A stretch of 64,000 nucleotides of DNA, taken from contig NZ_CP058601.1 in assembly GCF_013402815.2 (NCBI RefSeq), positions 434,001-498,000 of the forward strand. The letters run 5' to 3'. Position numbers and translations under genes: made by a program. Within the stretch, counting starts at the first letter, position 1; every line of letters starts with the position of its first letter. This DNA is from Natrinema halophilum. Lineage in GTDB: Archaea; Halobacteriota; Halobacteria; Halobacteriales; Natrialbaceae. The notes below the pieces were generated by a model. That model saw only the letters and a list, made by a program, of their open reading frames with translations, was not told where the DNA came from and made no database searches. Positions 35,124 through 44,456 of this stretch are shown here, piece after piece.

Positions 35124-36191
35124 TCAGTCGTCTTCGAGCGTCGGCGGCTTGTTCCGCCCGATGTGTATCTCGTGGGCTTCGACGTCCTCGAGAGCGGCGA
35201 CTCGGCCGCCGACGGAGACCTCGTCGCCCGCTTCGGTTTCGATCGTGAGGCTGGCGACCTCTTCGCTGACTTCGAAGGAGATATCGAGGATTCGACCGCG
35301 GATAATCCGATGACCGCCGACTTCGACGTCTCTTCCCTCGATCGTCGCATAGAACTCACCACCTTCGTCCATGAGGTCTTTCACGCACCGCCGAATGGAG
35401 GCGTACTTCCGGGGATACGATCTGGGGCTGTCGTCCTCACCGAGCATTCGTTCGGCGGTCGTCCAGAGAACGGTTCCGAAGAAGCCGGAAATGAGAAAGC
35501 CAAGCGCCGAGCGGTTGAAGATGACTCCGTATCGGTCCTGGTCGTCGCGTAGGGCGTCCTGAGTCGCATAGACCGAGTAGTTGCCGTCCGCGACGGCGAG
35601 GACGGGCGTCGTGATCCCTCGCCGGGCACGGGCAGTCGATGCAACGTCGCCGTACGCGAACTCGGCTGGATCGGGGGCCTCACTCGCCGGCGTCACGATC
35701 AGATCGACGCTCACACCGGATTCGACTGCCGCACGCAACTCTGCCTCGAATCGTGTCAGTAGATCCGGCGTAAGCGACAGCGCGAGTTCGAATTCCGCGC
35801 CGTCGATAACCTCCTCGAGATAGCGGAGGATCGTCGATCTGGACTTTACCAGAGAGACGGCCTCCGTGTCACGAGCCGGCGCGGTGTAGCGCGCCTCGAG
35901 TTCCTGTATCATCTGTTCGAAGGACGTCTGGACGTCGTCGAATGATTCTGCGGGATCGATCGCGACCACCTTCATCGGGCGAGATTCACGGAGTTCGACC
36001 AGCCCACGATCGCTCAGACTACGGACGGTGTCGTACACTCGAGGTTGGGGAATTTCAGTCCGGTCTGCGATCTCGCTGGCCGTGAGTTGTCCCTGTTCTA
36101 AGACGGTGAGATAGGCGTCGATTTCGTACTCGCCGAGATTGAATCGGTCTCCGACGCGCTCGACGGTCGAGCGGAGTTCGTCTGGTGCCAT
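35124..36191 (-). CDS. trmB: TrmB-family sugar-sensing transcriptional regulator
   Basis: The 355-residue protein has an N-terminal winged HTH ([38 protein letters not shown]) and a C-terminal TrmB sugar-binding region (about residues 110-350). TrmB proteins bind operators near sugar transporter genes and respond to the sugar. It lies upstream of the importer operon on the same strand. The ATG at 36191 (MAPDELRS) has a TATATAATAAATC box about 25-37 bases before it; an extension to 36701 would run through that box and the divergent mscS. Confidence 0.92.
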   Translation of the reverse strand: MAPDELRSTVERVGDRFNLGEYEIDAYLTVLEQGQLTASEIADRTEIPQPRVYDTVRSLSDRGLVELRESRPMKVVAIDPAESFDDVQTSFEQMIQELEARYTAPARDTEAVSLVKSRSTILRYLEEVIDGAEFELALSLTPDLLTRFEAELRAAVESGVSVDLIVTPASEAPDPAEFAYGDVASTARARRGITTPVLAVADGNYSVYATQDALRDDQDRYGVIFNRSALGFLISGFFGTVLWTTAERMLGEDDSPRSYPRKYASIRRCVKDLMDEGGEFYATIEGRDVEVGGHRIIRGRILDISFEVSEEVASLTIETEAGDEVSVGGRVAALEDVEAHEIHIGRNKPPTLEDD

Positions 36192-36330
36192 AGAAGCCAG
36201 TACGGTCCCACCGGCTAAATGATTTATTATATACCGAGTAGCACCTGTTTTCGAAATCAGGTTGTCCCGAAACCAGTGACCGAATCTGAGGGTCAGAACC
36301 CTTAACAACTCCGGGCCAGAGTGTGTTGCC

Positions 36331-37344
36331 ATGCGCGAGGTCGGACAGGTAAACGAAAGCGCCGCCGAGAGTTCGGCGACCGAGGCGATCCAGGAGATGC
36401 TTCCCGGAGACGTTCCCCCCGACGTGATCGAACTCGTCCTCGCACTCGTCGTCCTCGTCGTCGGCTGGTATCTCTCGAAGCTCGCCGTACGCTTTGCAGG
36501 TCGCACGGTCGCACGCCGAATCGAGCGACCGAGCGTCACACGGACCGTCCTGCGCGGCGTCCGACTCGCCGTTTTCCTGTGGGCGGGTACCATCGCTGCG
36601 GGTATCATCGGCGTCGGGAACACGCAGATTCTCCTATCAGTGACCGTCATCTCAGCAGTGGTCGCGATCGTTCTCGCACCCCTGGTCGGCAGCCTGATCA
36701 ACGGCCTCTACGTGCTTGCGGATCGGCCCTACGAGATCGGCGATATGATAGAAGTCACCGACGCCGGTCACCGGGGATTCGTCGAAGACATCACGATCCG
36801 ATACACCAAGATCTTCACCCTTCAGAACTCCTTCATCGTTATTCCTAACTCCGAGATTCACGCGCGCGACGTCATAAATTACTCCGCGGAGGACGAACGG
36901 ACACGGATTTCGGTTGGCTTCGAGATCACCTACGAGAGCGATCTCGAGGCGGCCCGGCGGGCCGCCGAACGGGCCGCCCGCAACGTCGACAACGTCATCT
37001 CCGGCGGCCCGGACATCAGAATCGGGAGCGCTCGATACGTGGCTGCGCCGAACTGCCTCATTCGGGAGTACGGCGACCACGGTGTCGTCCTCGACGTATA
37101 CTTCTGGATAAAACACCCCTACAAACAGGCCGTGGCCCGATCGGCGGTCCAGGAGGCGATCGGGACGCGCTTTGCGGAACTCGACGTCGAGTTTGCGTAT
37201 CCGCACCGTCATCACGTATTCGACGGAACCAGCGGCGTCGCGCGACTGGCCGTCGACGATTCTGGCTTCGAGCGCCAGACCGCGGATTCGCCGGGCGAGC
37301 CGGCTAATCCGGACGAGAACCGCGCGAATTCGGCCGATCGGTGA
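36331..37344 (+). CDS. Mechanosensitive ion channel, MscS family
   Basis: This 337-residue protein has three membrane helices (about residues 33-52, 72-92, 98-125), the third ending in the pore-lining region. The cytoplasmic beta domain follows with [22 protein letters not shown] and the [14 protein letters not shown] motif typical of MscS. It opens on membrane tension to release solutes after osmotic downshock. A CCCTTAACA box lies about 28-35 bases upstream. The C-terminal 40 residues are polar and disordered-looking. Confidence 0.92.
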   Translation: MREVGQVNESAAESSATEAIQEMLPGDVPPDVIELVLALVVLVVGWYLSKLAVRFAGRTVARRIERPSVTRTVLRGVRLAVFLWAGTIAAGIIGVGNTQILLSVTVISAVVAIVLAPLVGSLINGLYVLADRPYEIGDMIEVTDAGHRGFVEDITIRYTKIFTLQNSFIVIPNSEIHARDVINYSAEDERTRISVGFEITYESDLEAARRAAERAARNVDNVISGGPDIRIGSARYVAAPNCLIREYGDHGVVLDVYFWIKHPYKQAVARSAVQEAIGTRFAELDVEFAYPHRHHVFDGTSGVARLAVDDSGFERQTADSPGEPANPDENRANSADR

Positions 37345-37469
37345 CTCCGATGCTGCTCGAGTAACCTCGTCGCGAACAACCCGGCGTCCGGCAGAACCGA
37401 GTTCGGCACACCGCGCCCGCTACCTGTCGACTCAGCGCCGTTTCGTTCCCGTGAGCCGGCACTGTGGGG

Positions 37470-37483
37470 GTGATTTATATCAC
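37470..37483. promoter_or_regulatory. Palindrome over the uspA TATA box
   Basis: GTGATTTATATCAC has inverted arms GTGAT/ATCAC around the TTTATAT core, 30-43 bases before the uspA ATG at 37513. A regulator binding here would block TATA recognition. Confidence 0.55.
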
Positions 37484-37512
37484 ACCCGATCCAAGTCGAT
37501 CACAGCTGAGAG

Positions 37513-37956
37513 ATGTACGACGATATTCTCATTCCCACCGACGGTAGCGACACGATTTCTGAGACGCTCGCACACGGGTTGCCGATCGCGACGAACAACG
37601 ACGCAACGATTCACGGACTGTACGTAGTCGACAGTCGCGTCACCGCTGCAGCCGGCGAGGATACCAGTACGGATCTCGAGCGCTCGCTCGAAAACGAGGG
37701 GCGACAGGCCGTGTCGGACGTCGAAGAGCAAGCGGTGGCCGAAGGTCTCGAAGCAATCACCGAGGTCCGGACGGGAACGCCCGCAAAGACGATCCTCGAG
37801 TACGCCGACGAACGTGGGATCGATCTGATCGTCATCGGCACTCGAGGCAAAAGTCCTCGCGAGAAGGTGACTTCGCTGGGAAGCGTCTCGGAACGCGTCG
37901 TCGACAATGCGCCCATTCCGGTGTTCGTCGTCCGAAATGCGGGCGAAACGGAATAA
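37513..37956 (+). CDS. UspA-family universal stress protein
   Basis: The 147-residue protein has the Usp alpha/beta fold. It begins MYDDILIPTDGSDTI and holds the ATP-binding signature GTRGKSPREKVTSLGSVSERV near residues 113-133. ATP-binding Usp proteins respond to starvation or stress. The promoter carries a palindrome over the TATA box. A second Usp gene lies convergent 71 bp downstream. Confidence 0.93.
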   Translation: MYDDILIPTDGSDTISETLAHGLPIATNNDATIHGLYVVDSRVTAAAGEDTSTDLERSLENEGRQAVSDVEEQAVAEGLEAITEVRTGTPAKTILEYADERGIDLIVIGTRGKSPREKVTSLGSVSERVVDNAPIPVFVVRNAGETE

Positions 37957-38027
37957 CGCCGTCCTGGTTTCCTCGGAACCTCGTCGTCGAACGTCGTTCG
38001 AAGGTGGTTCTTCCCCTGCTAGTACAG

Positions 38028-38438
38028 CTAGACCTGTGCGCTTTCGACCGTGATGACCTCACAGTCGAGGTGGCTCCGCAAATACTGGTCAATGTCAGGG
38101 TTGTCGGTAAAGCGCTGAAAGATTCGTCGAAGCCGACTCGCTTGCTTGCTCCCGATGACCACGGCGTCGGCCCTCTCTGCGCCAACTTCGTCGAGAATAC
38201 TTTCTTCGACGAGAAAGCCCGTCCGAACCACGTAGCGAGTGTTCTCGAGACGTCCGAACGTCCGCTCGACGGCGTTTTTCAGGTCGATTCGCGTTACTTT
38301 TTTCCCGTTCTGGTAGAGGTCGACGTGCAGAATCGTCAGCGCTGCGTCTCGTTCGCGGGCGACTTCAATCGCCTGTTCGAGCGTTCGGCGCGAGTGTCTT
38401 GTTAACGGATATCGAACGGGGACCACGACCAGCGACAT
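38028..38438 (-). CDS. UspA-family universal stress protein
   Basis: This 136-residue protein begins MSLVVVPVRYPLTRHSRRTL and has a Usp-like fold with AVVIGSKQASRLRRIF near residue 97. The ATP-binding G-x2-G-x9-G-S/T pattern is incomplete, so it may not bind ATP like its neighbour. The ATG at 38438 has a TTTACCC element about 26-32 bases upstream; a longer frame to 38486 is not supported. Confidence 0.85.
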   Translation of the reverse strand: MSLVVVPVRYPLTRHSRRTLEQAIEVARERDAALTILHVDLYQNGKKVTRIDLKNAVERTFGRLENTRYVVRTGFLVEESILDEVGAERADAVVIGSKQASRLRRIFQRFTDNPDIDQYLRSHLDCEVITVESAQV

Positions 38439-38624
38439 TAGGAGTCCGAACGATTTCCGAGCGGGTAAACCTTTCAGTACGGACACTCACCACTGAGAAC
38501 TTATCACACACACCCGAAGAAATCGGCGAACGACCGTATAGCCACGCGATTCCCGCTGGCTGCTCGATGTGGAGAATCGGCCTGGAAGGACAGCCATTTA
38601 CCCTGAGCAACAATACGAACTGGC

Positions 38625-38864
38625 ATGCAATCCAGGTCGACCTCCGCTGGTGATACCGTCTATATTTCGGAGACGGACGGTGACAAAGGATCGAAGGGAC
38701 CGTTTCTCGTCGCGTACGAAACCGCCGACACTGAGCGCCGGTACGGCTGGTTCTGTACGAACTGCGAAAGTCTCGACATCGCGATGGACGCGATGGGTCG
38801 AATCAAGTGCAATCAGTGTGGGAACTTCCGCAAGCCGACCGAGTGGGACGCCGCTCACGAATAA
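38625..38864 (+). CDS. Small zinc-binding protein, DUF5816-like
   Basis: The 79-residue protein has a short beta-rich body with GWFCTNCESLD and CNQCGNFRKP, two CxxC pairs fit to bind one zinc. It resembles haloarchaeal DUF5816 proteins in length and the GWFCxNC motif, from memory. A CCATTTACC element is 20-30 bases upstream of the ATG. Function unknown. Confidence 0.8.
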   Translation: MQSRSTSAGDTVYISETDGDKGSKGPFLVAYETADTERRYGWFCTNCESLDIAMDAMGRIKCNQCGNFRKPTEWDAAHE

Positions 38865-39062
38865 CCTCGGCAATCGTCAATCGGAGGAATACGCCGTCGC
38901 AAATCGCTGCGACTCAATAATAGACAATTACTGACTGGTAATCCACACTACTTGGTCACAGCCTAATCAAAATCCCAACACAGTTCAGGATGATTGAGAA
39001 GTATCCAGGTATTCTTGTCATGTACTAACATTTATGGTGGATGCCGACATAGATCGTAGCGA

Positions 39063-39386
39063 ATGGGTCCTGTTAACATGCGACTCGTCGAGCAGGCCAG
39101 GTCGATCTTCGCAGAGTTGGGTTACACCGTCGAAGGCAACGGCCCCGAGTTCCGCGCAGAACGCGCATGGAAAGTCGTCCACGTCAATACCGTTCTCGAG
39201 GCCGAAGAGTTCCCGTCGTCGTCGTCGGGTCAGTTCCACTGTTTCGTCGCCGAACCCGACGATGTGGACGACCTCGAGACTCAACTCGAGCGAATCGAGC
39301 CGGAGTACGAATGGGCGATTATCGTCGTCGACGGGGAAGACTATCAGGTCGAACGAGCTCCACCGGGACCCCGAGTTTCGGCATAA
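39063..39386 (+). CDS. Conserved haloarchaeal protein, DUF7116-like
   Basis: The 107-residue acidic protein starts MGPVNMRLVEQARSIFAELG and contains GPEFRAERAWKVVHVNTV and EPEYEWAIIVVDGEDYQVER. The alpha/beta pattern suggests a compact single domain. The start at 39063 lies about 28-35 bases after CATTTATGG, favouring it over the internal ATG at 39078. I know of no function for this family. Confidence 0.72.
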   Translation: MGPVNMRLVEQARSIFAELGYTVEGNGPEFRAERAWKVVHVNTVLEAEEFPSSSSGQFHCFVAEPDDVDDLETQLERIEPEYEWAIIVVDGEDYQVERAPPGPRVSA

Positions 39387-39412
39387 AAACGGCAGCACGA
39401 ACGCCGCATCCC

Positions 39413-40624
39413 CTACTTTTTGAGCGCGCGTCGCGTCGCGGTCACGCCGGCACCTGGATCGACGTCTGCGCCCATCGACTCGAGGACGTCACCGAGCGCC
39501 GTCACGACGTAGATCACGTTTTCGGAACGCGCGGAGTGGCCCATACAACCGATTCGGAAAATCTCACCCGCGAGATCGCCCAGCCCGCCGGCGATCTCGA
39601 GATCGTACTGCTCGAGTAGTCGGTCGCAGACGTCCCCGTCATCGATACCCTCGGGGATGCTCACGGCGTTCAAACTCGGAAGCCAGTACTCGTCGGGGGC
39701 GTTCATTGCGAGCCCCATGGCTTCGACGCCAGCTTTCAGGGCGCCTGCCAGGCGCTCGTGTCGATTCCAACGGTTTTCGATACCCTCTTCGGCGACGAGC
39801 CGAAGGGCCTCGCGGATCGCGTACACGTTCGTAATCGGTGCCGTATGATGGTACGCTCGTTCTTCGCCCCAGTACCCCTCGAGCAATGAAAGATCGAGAT
39901 ACCAGGACCGAGGGTCCTCATCGCGCGAGAGGACTTTCTCCATCGCCTGCTCCGAGAGCGTGAGGGGACTCGCACCAGGTGGACAGGAGAGACATTTTTG
40001 CGGGCCTGAATAGGCGACGTCGATGTCCCAGTCGTCGACCCGGAGTTCGACGCCGCCCAGTGAGGTAACGCTATCTGCGACGACGAGCGCGTCGTGATCG
40101 TGGGCCGCGGCGGTGAGTTCGGGGACGTCGGGCTGCAAGACGCCCGTACTCGTCTCGGCGTGTACGAATCCGAAGACGTCGGGGTCGTGCTCACTTAGCG
40201 CGTCCGCGACGTCTTCGGGATCGAGCGGTTCGCCCCACGGCGCATCGACCTCGACGACCTCGCCGCCGGCCCGACGTGCCATCGAGGCCATCCGGCCACC
40301 GAAGTAACCGTTCGTCGGGACGAGCATCGTATCGCCCGGTTCGACGACGTTTCCTATCGCCGCTTCCATCGCGGCCGAGCCGGTCCCCGAGACCGGGATG
40401 GTCCACTTGTTGTCCGTCCGGAACGTGTACCGTAACAACTCCTGAACCTCGTTCATAATCTCGATGAACGACGGATCGAGGTGCCCAACGAGGGGCGTGC
40501 TCATCGCCCGGAGAACGCGGGGGTTGACGTCGCTCGGACCGGGTCCCATCAGGATGCGATCCGGCGGTGTGAGTTCCCCAACTGCTGGCGCTCGAACCCT
40601 CTCGGTTGGCGGTTCCTGAGCCAT
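39413..40624 (-). CDS. PLP-dependent aminotransferase, alanine-glyoxylate/serine type
   Basis: This 403-residue class V aminotransferase opens with ILMGPGPSDVNPRVLRAM. It has the PLP phosphate-binding SGTGSAAMEAAI, the Asp in VVADSVTSLGGVEL and the Schiff-base lysine in AYSGPQKCLSCPPG. Family members transaminate alanine, serine or purine-derived ureidoglycine with glyoxylate or pyruvate. The ATG at 40624 (MAQEPPTER) was chosen over 40651. It stands alone, so the substrate is not fixed by context. Confidence 0.9.
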   Translation of the reverse strand: MAQEPPTERVRAPAVGELTPPDRILMGPGPSDVNPRVLRAMSTPLVGHLDPSFIEIMNEVQELLRYTFRTDNKWTIPVSGTGSAAMEAAIGNVVEPGDTMLVPTNGYFGGRMASMARRAGGEVVEVDAPWGEPLDPEDVADALSEHDPDVFGFVHAETSTGVLQPDVPELTAAAHDHDALVVADSVTSLGGVELRVDDWDIDVAYSGPQKCLSCPPGASPLTLSEQAMEKVLSRDEDPRSWYLDLSLLEGYWGEERAYHHTAPITNVYAIREALRLVAEEGIENRWNRHERLAGALKAGVEAMGLAMNAPDEYWLPSLNAVSIPEGIDDGDVCDRLLEQYDLEIAGGLGDLAGEIFRIGCMGHSARSENVIYVVTALGDVLESMGADVDPGAGVTATRRALKK

Positions 40625-40838
40625 AGGCGTGTGCTCGCGTGCCACTTGCAAAGAGGTATCGACAGCGGCGAAGTTGCTGACGGGTTCGACGGAATCCGCC
40701 GTTCTCGTCTGATCAGCTAACTGAGCTTCGTCGGTACGGTGCTCGTGTGGTCGCTCTCATTCTCGGTCGCGCACTGTGCAGTGGTATCGTTCGACACTGC
40801 GAGTCGCTTAAGAGCACTCGTTGCGTAATCGAAACGCT

Positions 40839-41828
40839 ATGTTCATCGGCCACGCCCTTATCGCGTTCGCCGTCGCGGCTCTGGTCGCCGACTGGCGTGG
40901 CTGGGATCGCCGGCCTGCCCTCATCGCAGGTGGTGTCGCCGGGGCGTTTGCTGCTATTCCTGATATCGACGTCGCGTACGCGCTCGTCGGACTCGCGAAT
41001 GCTGCAAACGGCTCAGTCGGTGCACCGAGGGCGTTCTGGGATGCGAGCCGAGCCGTTCACCGCTCGGTCACTCATTCGCTGGTCGTGGGCGCGGTCGCAG
41101 CGCCAGCGTTCGGTCTTCTCGCAGTCAACGGCTCGAGCTACCATCGCCTCGCCCGCCTCGCTGGTAGCGCCCTCCTCGTGGCACTCGTCGCGATCGCATT
41201 CGTCTTCGGTGGCCCACTTGCTGCCGTCGTCACGGGACTGTTTGTCGTAAGCGGCGCCTTCGTCGCTACGGTGTCCGCACGGTGGACGTCTCTCTCGGCG
41301 CCGACAGTTGCTGTCGCGGCGTTCTGGGGACTCTGGTCGCATCCCTGGGGAGACCTCGTCACCGGCTCGCCGCCGGATTTACTTTTCCCCTTCGGCTCGC
41401 CGGTTTTCGGGTCGCGTGTCGTCCTTCATAGCGATCCGACGCTACATCTACTGGGCGCATTCGCGATCGAACTCGCCGCGATCTGGCTCGCGTTCGTCGC
41501 GATCTGTCGTCTCACCGACCGATCGATCGTCGCTACCATCAACCGTCGGGCGGCCGTCGGTGTGGCCTACGGCGTCGCCGCTCTCGCAGTGACGCCGCCG
41601 ACGCTCGAGGTTTCGTATCACTTCGTCTACTCCATCCTCGCCGTCGGGTTTCTCTGTGGTGCCGTGCGGGGAACGCCGGCCCCGTCAACCGGCCGATTTC
41701 GCACGTATTATTCCGGCCGACCGACGTTCAGCGGAACTCTCGAGGTCGCACTCACGATGCTAATGGCTATCACGCTCGCGCTCGCGGCGTATGCGACCGT
41801 ATACATCTTCCTCGTTGCACCGGCGTAG
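40839..41828 (+). CDS. YdjM-like membrane-bound metal-dependent hydrolase
   Basis: This 329-residue membrane protein begins MFIGHALIAFAVAALVADW and has the YdjM/DUF457 pattern: IPDIDVAYA near residue 50, HRSVTHSLVVG near 75 and WGLWSHPWGDLVTG near 172, whose Asp and His residues could bind metal. About eight helices are predicted. A CTTAAGAGC element lies about 25-33 bases upstream. A shorter relative is encoded at 49771-50373. The substrate is unknown. Confidence 0.85.
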   Translation: MFIGHALIAFAVAALVADWRGWDRRPALIAGGVAGAFAAIPDIDVAYALVGLANAANGSVGAPRAFWDASRAVHRSVTHSLVVGAVAAPAFGLLAVNGSSYHRLARLAGSALLVALVAIAFVFGGPLAAVVTGLFVVSGAFVATVSARWTSLSAPTVAVAAFWGLWSHPWGDLVTGSPPDLLFPFGSPVFGSRVVLHSDPTLHLLGAFAIELAAIWLAFVAICRLTDRSIVATINRRAAVGVAYGVAALAVTPPTLEVSYHFVYSILAVGFLCGAVRGTPAPSTGRFRTYYSGRPTFSGTLEVALTMLMAITLALAAYATVYIFLVAPA

Positions 41829-41905
41829 CAACGGCGGACGTGGCGCGATCGAACCGCGCCAGCTAGCCACGTACGTTTTTGTGAGAACGCTTAGTACGGT
41901 TCACT

Positions 41906-42523
41906 GTGTCTCAGACTACACTCGAGGGGCTGATCGCGGACGGCCGAACCAACGCGACGGTCGGGTGGGTTCTGATCGCCGTGATCGGAAGCATCGGTCT
42001 CGCCGAACTACTGACGGGGGGAATTCTGTGGATGACGTTTGCGGCGACGCTCGTTACGCTCGCGTTGCTCCCGCCAGTCGCGTTTCGGTCGCCGTTAGCG
42101 ATGCTTCCCTGGGAGGTATTGCTATTGGCGGCCTTCCCGGTCCTCGGAATGGCGATCGATGCTGATCGACTGACCGGTCACTTCGCCGCATACCTCTCGG
42201 TCGCGGCCATCGCGCTCGTTCTCGCCGTCGAACTCCAGTCGTTCACGTCGGTTCGAATGACTCCCAGTTTCGCCGTGGTCCTCGTTGCCGTCGGAACGAT
42301 GGCCGCTGCGGGGCTGTGGGCCCTGTTTCGATGGAGCGCGGCACAAATGCTCGGCGTCCCCTTTACGGCCGATCACGATGCGGTGATGTGGGAGTTCGTC
42401 TACTCAGCCGTTGCCGGGATCGGTGCTGGCGTCGTCTTCGAACTGTACTTCAGACGACTCGCCCGCCCCGAACAGCGCATTCCCGAAGTCACCCCCTCGG
42501 AGCCGGAGGTGAACGATGCGTAG
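41906..42523 (+). CDS. Six-helix membrane protein of unknown function
   Basis: This 205-residue protein starts at a GTG (SQTTLEGLIADG) and has about six hydrophobic helices between residues 20 and 185. No catalytic motif is seen. Its end overlaps the next membrane-protein gene by eight bases, so the two are cotranslated and may form a complex. Confidence 0.75.
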   Translation: MSQTTLEGLIADGRTNATVGWVLIAVIGSIGLAELLTGGILWMTFAATLVTLALLPPVAFRSPLAMLPWEVLLLAAFPVLGMAIDADRLTGHFAAYLSVAAIALVLAVELQSFTSVRMTPSFAVVLVAVGTMAAAGLWALFRWSAAQMLGVPFTADHDAVMWEFVYSAVAGIGAGVVFELYFRRLARPEQRIPEVTPSEPEVNDA

Positions 42524-43175
42524 TCTAGCGAGTGGATTTCCTTCTCAACACCGCCAGCGTCAACTCACCTATCTCATGGAAGTCGGACTGATCGGCATGC
42601 TATTCGTCGGAATCGATCGCGGCAACGGCGGCATCGTGATCAACACTGCCGTAGCGCTGGCCGTCACCCAGCTTCCGCCGATCCTCGAGCGCGATTACGA
42701 GATTCCGATGGACCCTCGCCTTACGCTGTGGATCACCACCGCCGTCTTCCTCCATGCGTTCGGCACCGTCGGACTGCCGGGAGCAACGACGACGCTCTAC
42801 ACCGATATCGGCTGGTGGGATCACCTGACCCACGCACTGTCAGCGTCGCTCGTCGCGGGCGCAGGATACGCCACCGTCCGGGCGTTCGATGAACACGCAG
42901 AGGGTGTCCACCTCCCCCAACGGTTCATCGCGGTGTTTATCCTGCTTTTCGTCCTTGCGTTCGGCGTCCTCTGGGAGATTCTCGAGTTCGCTATCGCGCT
43001 GTCAGCCGACGCATTTGGTATCGATGCCGTCCTCACCCAGTACGGACTCGGTGACACGATGCTCGATTTCGTCTTCAACTCGATCGGTGCATTAATCGTT
43101 GCGCTGTGGGGTGGCGCCTACCTCGCTGACGTCTCCGGAGCCATCCGCGAGCGCCTCGAGTCGAGGACCAACTGA
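42516..43175 (+). CDS. DUF2238/YjdF-like membrane protein
   Basis: The 219-residue protein has about six helices and the family signatures GWWDHLTHALSASLVAG near residue 98 and AFGVLWEILEFAIAL near 150. The polar residues in those helices (Asp, His, Glu) recall DUF2238. The start overlaps the preceding gene by eight bases. Function unknown; a membrane complex with the upstream protein is a guess from the coupling. Confidence 0.82.
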   Translation: MRSLASGFPSQHRQRQLTYLMEVGLIGMLFVGIDRGNGGIVINTAVALAVTQLPPILERDYEIPMDPRLTLWITTAVFLHAFGTVGLPGATTTLYTDIGWWDHLTHALSASLVAGAGYATVRAFDEHAEGVHLPQRFIAVFILLFVLAFGVLWEILEFAIALSADAFGIDAVLTQYGLGDTMLDFVFNSIGALIVALWGGAYLADVSGAIRERLESRTN

Positions 43176-43259
43176 CACCCGCGCCGTCGGCGGAATGTCG
43201 CCTTATCTTCGAAACTGGCGGAGAGTTTTACATCGCTCCGCGGTGTAGCAAGTCGAGCC

Positions 43260-43460
43260 ATGGTCTTCAAAAAAATAACACTCATCGGCACCAGTCCCGA
43301 GAGCTTCGACGCAGCAGCCGACAACGCCATCGACCGCGCGGAAGCGACCCTCGAGAACGTCCACTGGATCGAGGTAGACGAACTCGGCGTCGAAATCGCA
43401 AGCGCCGACGACCGTGAGTATCAGGCCGAAGTAACAGTCGCTTTCCGGCTCGAGGAGTAG
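43260..43460 (+). CDS. Dodecin family flavin-binding protein
   Basis: This 66-residue protein matches dodecin: [21 protein letters not shown], then the flavin-stacking Trp in [14 protein letters not shown] and an [11 protein letters not shown] end. Dodecins form 12-subunit shells that bind riboflavin or lumichrome and buffer flavins. A GTTTTACATC element is about 30-38 bases upstream. It is a single-gene unit. Confidence 0.93.
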   Translation: MVFKKITLIGTSPESFDAAADNAIDRAEATLENVHWIEVDELGVEIASADDREYQAEVTVAFRLEE

Positions 43461-43636
43461 CCGATCACAGCGTCACGCGACAGTGTCACACCCGCTGTCA
43501 TAGAACGTCTTTTTTGAACGCGGCCCCCAGCCGAGTTTCTCCACAGCGGGGTCTCCGGCACAACTCGAAGCTGCGAGATCGGTTCGAAAGAGTACACGAA
43601 CGGCCTGAGATGGTGAGATTGCGGCTGGTACCATCC

Positions 43637-44011
43637 TTACGTCCGGAACGACTCTCCGCATCCGCACTCGCTAACGACGTTCGGGTTGTCGACGTGGAAC
43701 CCTTCGGCTTGCAAACCGTCTTCGTAGTCGAGGATGCTGCCTTCGATGTACTTCAGACTTGCCGGATCGACGAACACGCGCAGGTCGTGGTGTTCGTAAA
43801 TCGTATCGTCTTCGTCCGGTGCGTCGTCGAATCGCATGCCATACGAGAGGCCAGCGCATCCGCCCTGCTGGACGAACAGGCGGAGGCCGGCTTCCGTCGG
43901 GTCGAGACCCTCTCCCTCGAGCAACGAAAGGGCTTGCTCAGCCGCGTTTTCGGTTACCTCGATTTCCGGTCGCGTGTCCGCGTTCCCGCCATCCATACTG
44001 TCCGTACTCAT
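43637..44011 (-). CDS. IscA/HesB-type iron-sulfur carrier
   Basis: The 124-residue protein has the A-type carrier fold with three conserved cysteines: Cys52 in GGCAGLSYGM and Cys116 and Cys118 in SECGCGESF. The VDNPNVVSECGCG end is characteristic. It carries Fe-S clusters to target enzymes. The ATG at 44011 (MSTDSMDGG) lies about 25 bases after CAGTTAACA. Together with NifU and BolA at 2.4-3.0 kb it belongs to the cell's Fe-S assembly set, though not clustered with them. Confidence 0.92.
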   Translation of the reverse strand: MSTDSMDGGNADTRPEIEVTENAAEQALSLLEGEGLDPTEAGLRLFVQQGGCAGLSYGMRFDDAPDEDDTIYEHHDLRVFVDPASLKYIEGSILDYEDGLQAEGFHVDNPNVVSECGCGESFRT

Positions 44012-44141
44012 GCCCGTACCTTTCCGCGCAACGATGTTAACTGTGACGCCCTTCGGTTGTTGTCCAACTAGCCGTTTTCGGTTTCGAAGCGTCTCGCCAC
44101 AGCTTCTCCTCGGCCCGCACGCCCACTTTGTCACGTTTCCG

Positions 44142-44354
44142 CTAGTAGTTCGTTCGGCGCTTGAGCGACCGATAGCACGTTCCAAATTGACGCCTATCGT
44201 TGCGCGAAAGCTCGATGTCGTGTTTCGCCAGCAACTCGAGCATCCGCGGTACGTCGCAGTCGTACCAGGCAGAGAGGAGCTGCACGTTCTTCTGTGCGTA
44301 ATCGTAATTGCGCTCGAGGACACGACCGTCCGTCGGGTCGACACGCGGTTCCAT
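44142..44354 (-). CDS. Small haloarchaeal protein of unknown function
   Basis: The 70-residue charged protein starts MEPRVDPTDGRVLERNYDYA and appears mostly helical, with RMLELLAKHDIELSRND in the middle. A TTTTACATAG element lies about 27-36 bases upstream of the ATG, supporting expression. No motif or family is recognised. Confidence 0.6.
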   Translation of the reverse strand: MEPRVDPTDGRVLERNYDYAQKNVQLLSAWYDCDVPRMLELLAKHDIELSRNDRRQFGTCYRSLKRRTNY

Positions 44355-44456
44355 CTCGGGACCTACTCCGCGCTCTAGCTATGTAAAACTGGTTTGTCAT
44401 TTGGGTCGCCGACTCCATCCCGCTATCGGCGATTCCGATCCGAAACAACTCGTTCG

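Noticed and set aside
34830-35552. Plus-strand open frame of 240 codons
   Set aside because: It is mostly antisense to the trmB gene and shows no recognisable domain.
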